Shown here piece after piece: positions 15,105-18,003 of a DNA stretch of 18,003 nucleotides. Numbering within the stretch: the stretch's first letter is position 1; each line of letters opens with the position of its first letter. The notes below the pieces were generated by a model. That model made no database searches and had not been told where the DNA came from. It was given only the letters and a program-made list of their open reading frames with translations. Position numbers and translations under genes: made by a program. This DNA comes from VBDM01 sp035519135. Lineage in GTDB: Bacteria > Pseudomonadota > Gammaproteobacteria > Burkholderiales > SG8-39. The stretch spans positions 1 to 18,003 of the forward strand of contig DATIWX010000123.1 of assembly GCA_035519135.1 (NCBI GenBank). The letters run 5' to 3'.

Positions 15105-15110
15105 TACACT
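15105..15110 (+). promoter_or_regulatory. Candidate -10 box for the CocE-GST-ABC operon
   Basis: TACACT at 15105-15110 resembles a sigma-70 -10 element and is about 60 bases ahead of the hydrolase start. No good -35 is seen at 16-18 bases upstream, so activator dependence or a wrong call are both possible. Confidence 0.25.
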
Positions 15111-15170
15111 CAGCGCCCCGCCGGACCGAACGATCAGCGAATCGGACGAATGGCGGTGGAGGAGGGTGCG

Positions 15171-16910
15171 ATGGGACCGCGGAGCGAGACCCGCGACGGG
15201 ATGCGCATCGAGTGGGACGTCCCGATCGCGATGGACGACGGCGTCGTCCTGCGCGCCGACGTCTTCCGGCCACTCGCCGACGGTCGCCACCCGGTGATTC
15301 TCGCCTACGGCCCCTACGCCAAGGGGCTCGCGTTCCAGGACGGATACCCGAGCGCGTGGCAGCGCATGGTCGCCGAGCATCCGGACGTCCCGGCCGGCTC
15401 CACCAACAAGTATCAGAGCTGGGAGGTCGTCGACCCCGAGAAGTGGGTGCCCGACGGCTACGTCTGCGTGCGCGTCGACTCGCGCGGCGCCGGCCGCTCG
15501 CCGGGTTACATCGACCACTTCTCGCCGCGCGAAACGAAGGACTTCTACGACTGCATCGAGTGGGCCGGCGTCCAGCCGTGGTCGAACGGCAAGATCGGGC
15601 TGAACGGCATCTCGTACTACGGCATCAACCAGTGGCACGTCGCCTCGCTCCAGCCGCCGCACCTCGCGGCGATGTGCGTGTGGGAGGGCGCGGCGGACTG
15701 GTACCGCGACATGACCCACCATGGCGGGATCCTCTCGACGTTCTGGGCCAACTGGTACGACATGCAGGTGAAAACCGTCCAGTACGGGCTTGGGCTGCGC
15801 GGGCCGCGGAGCCGCGTGACCGGCGAGCTCGTGTGCGGAGACGAGACGCTCTCCGACAGGCAGCTCCAGGCGAACCGCTGCGACTTCGGCGACGAGATCC
15901 TCGCCCACCCGCTCGACGACGCGTACCACAAGACCCGCTCGCCGGTGTGGGAGAAGATCACCGCGCCGCTTCTCACCGCCGCGAACTGGGGCGGGCAGGG
16001 GCTGCACCCGCGCGGCAATTTCGAGGGCTTCGTCCGCGCCGCGTCAAGGGAGAAGTGGCTCGAGGCGCACGGCATCGAGCACTGGACCCATTTCTACACC
16101 GACTACGGCCGCATCCTGCAGAAGCGGTTCTTCGACTACTTCCTGAAGGGAGAGAAGAACGGCTGGGACCGCCAACCCCGCGTGCAACTGCAGGTGCGTC
16201 GCGCCGACAGGTTCGTCGAGCGGCACGAAAACGAGTGGCCGATCGCGCGCACGCAATGGACCAAGTTCCATCTCGACCCGGCGGGCCAGGTGCTGAGCCG
16301 CGAACCGGCGACATCGGCGACGAGCCTGGCGTTCGATGCGCTCGGCGACGGGCTGACTTTCCTGTCGCCGCCGCTCGAGCGCGAGACGGAGATCACCGGG
16401 CCGCTCGCGGCGAAGCTCTGGGTCTCGTCGACGACGAAGGACGCGGATCTCTTCCTCGTCTTCCGCGTGTTCACGGCGGATCTGCGCGAGGTCACCTTCA
16501 TGGGCGCGATCGATCCGCACACGCCGATCGCGCAAGGCTGGCTCCGCACGTCGCACCGCAAGCTCGATCCGAAGCTCTCCACCGAGTACCGTCCGTACCA
16601 CACCCATGACGAGGCGCAGCCGCTCGCGCCCGGCGAGCCGGTCGCGCTCGACATCGAGCTGTGGCCGACGTCGATCGTCGTCCCGGCCGGCCACCGGATC
16701 GCGCTCAGCGTGCGCGGCCGCGACTACGAATGGCAGAGCTCGACCGGTGCACGCCTGTCGAACTTCAAGAACGAGCTGCGCGGGTGCGGACCGTTCCTAC
16801 ACGACGATCCGCGCGACCGGCCGCCGGCGGTGTTTGGCGGTCGGACCACGCTGCACGTCGGACCCGATCGGCCGGCCTACGTCCTGGTGCCGGTCATTCC
16901 GCCCAAGTGA
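15171..16910 (+). CDS. CocE/NonD-family alpha/beta hydrolase
   Basis: A 579-residue hydrolase of the CocE/X-Pro dipeptidyl-peptidase (S15) group, which cleaves esters or amides such as cocaine-type esters or acyl-peptides. The N-terminus IAMDDGVVLRADVFRP (19-34) and RVDSRGAGRSPG (101-112) are typical of the catalytic domain. The nucleophile is S148 in GISYYG (146-151), and a catalytic His is likely in IEHWTH (H304 or H307). The canonical Gly-Trp-Tyr-Asp acid motif is replaced by NWGGQGLHPRG (272-282), so the acid is not at its usual place. The C-terminal half from about 375 is the jelly-roll domain. I start it at ATG 15171 because GGAGGAGGG (15158-15166) precedes it at 5 bases; ATG 15150 would add 7 residues and place that site inside the gene. 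There is no signal peptide, so it is cytoplasmic. Confidence 0.92.
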   Translation: MGPRSETRDGMRIEWDVPIAMDDGVVLRADVFRPLADGRHPVILAYGPYAKGLAFQDGYPSAWQRMVAEHPDVPAGSTNKYQSWEVVDPEKWVPDGYVCVRVDSRGAGRSPGYIDHFSPRETKDFYDCIEWAGVQPWSNGKIGLNGISYYGINQWHVASLQPPHLAAMCVWEGAADWYRDMTHHGGILSTFWANWYDMQVKTVQYGLGLRGPRSRVTGELVCGDETLSDRQLQANRCDFGDEILAHPLDDAYHKTRSPVWEKITAPLLTAANWGGQGLHPRGNFEGFVRAASREKWLEAHGIEHWTHFYTDYGRILQKRFFDYFLKGEKNGWDRQPRVQLQVRRADRFVERHENEWPIARTQWTKFHLDPAGQVLSREPATSATSLAFDALGDGLTFLSPPLERETEITGPLAAKLWVSSTTKDADLFLVFRVFTADLREVTFMGAIDPHTPIAQGWLRTSHRKLDPKLSTEYRPYHTHDEAQPLAPGEPVALDIELWPTSIVVPAGHRIALSVRGRDYEWQSSTGARLSNFKNELRGCGPFLHDDPRDRPPAVFGGRTTLHVGPDRPAYVLVPVIPPK

Positions 16911-16920
16911 GGACCACCCG

Positions 16921-17571
16921 ATGAAGCTCTACGGTTTCTGGCGCTCGCTCGCGACCTTCCGCGTGCGGATCGCGCTCAACCTGAAGGGGATCCCGTTCGA
17001 CGAAACGATGGTCGACCTCCTCGCCGGCCAGCAGTTCGCCGACGGCTATCGCGGGGTCAACCCGCAGGCGGTCGTCCCGGCGCTGATTGAAAACGACGGG
17101 GCGCCGCTCTTCCAGTCGCTAGCGATCGTCGAGTACCTCGACGAGACCCACCCCGAGCCGCCGCTCCTCCCGGGCGCGCCGCGCGAGCGTGCGCGCGTGC
17201 GCGGCCTGGCGATGATCGCCGCCTGCGACGTGCATCCGCTCATCGTCCCGCGCGTCCGCAACTACCTCGGCAACGAGTTCAAACTCGACGAGCCCGCGAA
17301 GCTCAAATGGATCCGGCACTGGTTCAACGAGGGTTCGCGCGCGATCGAGTCGCACCTCGCCGGCGAGAAGGAGACCGGCCGCTACTGCCACGGCGACCGG
17401 ATCACTCTCGCCGACGTCTGCGTCGTCTCGCACGCAGTAGGCGCAAAGATCTTCGAGTGCGACCCGGCGCCGTTCCCGACGCTCCAGCGCATCGTCGCCG
17501 ACTGCCTCAAGCTCGACGCCTTCGCCCGCGCGCATCCGCTCAAGCAGCCGGGCGCATCCCTAAAACACTGA
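16921..17571 (+). CDS. maiA: Glutathione S-transferase, zeta class (maleylacetoacetate/maleylpyruvate isomerase-like)
   Basis: A 216-residue GST most like zeta-class isomerases, which convert maleylacetoacetate or maleylpyruvate to the fumaryl isomer using glutathione. The N-terminal segment RSLATFRVRIALNLKG (8-23) matches the zeta motif, usually S-S-x-x-[WYH]-R-V-R-I-A-L: Ser9 is kept, but the second Ser is Leu10. NPQAVVPAL (47-55) and QSLAIVEYLDETHP (65-78) are the expected glutathione-binding elements, and GDRITLADVCV (158-168) is the conserved C-domain helix. It starts 10 bases after the CocE-type gene, with AGGA about 7 bases ahead of the ATG, so it belongs to that operon. Together with the divergent FAH-family gene it suggests a lower aromatic pathway. 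The isomerase assignment is by similarity; a general GST is the alternative. Confidence 0.85.
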   Translation: MKLYGFWRSLATFRVRIALNLKGIPFDETMVDLLAGQQFADGYRGVNPQAVVPALIENDGAPLFQSLAIVEYLDETHPEPPLLPGAPRERARVRGLAMIAACDVHPLIVPRVRNYLGNEFKLDEPAKLKWIRHWFNEGSRAIESHLAGEKETGRYCHGDRITLADVCVVSHAVGAKIFECDPAPFPTLQRIVADCLKLDAFARAHPLKQPGASLKH

Positions 17572-17607
17572 GCGCGCATCAACACTCATCCATAGGAGCA
17601 AGAGAGC

Positions 17608-18003
17608 ATGACCGTAAGCCGCAGAAAGTTCCTGCAGGGCCTCGGCGCCGGAGTCGCCGCGGCGAGTGCCCCGTGGGTTGCAGCCCAGAGCGAGCCGATC
17701 CGCATCGGGCTCATGACCGTGAAGACCGGCCCGCTCGCCTCGGGCGGCCTCGACATGGAGCGGGCGCTCGTCATGTACCTGAAGGAGCGCAACTACACGC
17801 TTGCCGGCCGGAAGGTGGCACTGAGCGTCGCCGACACCGGTGGCGTGCCGGCGCAGGCGCGAACCAAGCTGCAGGAGCTCGCGGAAAAGGATCGCATCCA
17901 GGTGCTGATCGGCCCGCTCGATGCGGCTTCGGCGCTTGCTTCCGACGATTACATCCGCGCGCAACAGCTGCCGACGATCTCGGTGGCCGCCGCCGAGGAC
18001 ATG
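17608..18003 (+). CDS. ABC transporter substrate-binding protein, LivK-like, N-terminal part
   Basis: The first 132 codons of a gene that leaves the window at the right edge. ATG 17608 follows AGGAG (17594-17598) at 9 bases. The N-terminus carries a twin-arginine signal, SRRKFLQG, a hydrophobic Ala-rich stretch and probable cleavage near VAAQ, so it is exported by Tat in folded form. The mature start PIRIGLMTVKTGPLASGG and VALSVADTGGVPAQARTKLQELAEKDRIQVLIGP match the leucine/isoleucine/valine-binding protein family (periplasmic-binding protein type 1). These proteins bind amino acids, but many serve aromatic acids or amides, which fits the catabolic neighbours. Its permease and ATPase genes would be expected beyond the window. 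It lies 36 bp after the GST gene in the same operon. Confidence 0.92.
   Translation, partial: MTVSRRKFLQGLGAGVAAASAPWVAAQSEPIRIGLMTVKTGPLASGGLDMERALVMYLKERNYTLAGRKVALSVADTGGVPAQARTKLQELAEKDRIQVLIGPLDAASALASDDYIRAQQLPTISVAAAEDM

Noticed and set aside
13818..16609. Very long open frames (over 700 codons) opposite to the real genes
   Set aside because: Arg/Ala/Asp-rich sequence without domains, produced by the high GC of the third codon position; the opposing frames hold well-recognised families.
1..18003. tRNA, rRNA, CRISPR repeats, insertion-sequence ends
   Set aside because: No cloverleaf-like sequence, regular direct repeats, transposase gene or terminal inverted repeats were seen by eye; this is not a computed negative.

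Overview
The window is GC-rich, densely coded bacterial DNA with no RNA genes, insertion sequences or CRISPR array that I could see. The gene content points to a Betaproteobacterium, probably Burkholderiales-like or a relative: two TRAP transporters, an orphan Bug/TctC binding protein, a Tat-exported ABC binding protein, a zeta-class GST, an FAH-family hydrolase and a CocE-type hydrolase. This is inferred from gene content, not from a marker gene.

Layout. (1) 1-2329, plus strand: the end of a TRAP binding protein (dctP), then dctQ and dctM, one complete C4-dicarboxylate-type TRAP system running in from the left. (2) 2372-4893, minus strand: a second dctQ-dctM pair, tail to tail with the first. 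Its DctM carries an insertion of about 174 residues, and no binding protein lies beside it in the window. (3) 4894-5281: a 388 bp intergenic region with a candidate operator and an AT-richer patch. (4) 5282-8330, plus strand: a small very basic protein, an ATP-grasp enzyme, a secreted HELGH zinc metallopeptidase and a secreted small helical protein. I do not recognise this combination, and it is the best candidate for something undescribed. (5) 8361-12734, minus strand: a large zinc-ribbon/class III cyclase/AAA/TPR signalling protein followed 21 bp later by a Bug-family binding protein. (6) 12917-14983, minus strand: a tight three-gene operon of beta-hydroxyacid dehydrogenase, Rieske ferredoxin and FAH-family hydrolase. 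(7) 15171-18003, plus strand, divergent from (6): CocE/NonD hydrolase, maleylacetoacetate-isomerase-like GST and the start of a LivK-type ABC binding protein that runs off the right edge.

How the parts may work together. Blocks 6 and 7 share a 187 bp divergent promoter region and look like one catabolic locus. A substrate taken up with help from the ABC binding protein would be hydrolysed (CocE), possibly oxidised (Rieske, dehydrogenase), isomerised (GST zeta) and cleaved (FAH), as in the lower parts of homogentisate or gentisate pathways. The substrate cannot be read from the sequence. Blocks 1, 2 and 5 add high-affinity solute-binding functions, typical of a heterotroph scavenging organic acids. 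Block 4 does not fit this theme and differs from its surroundings.
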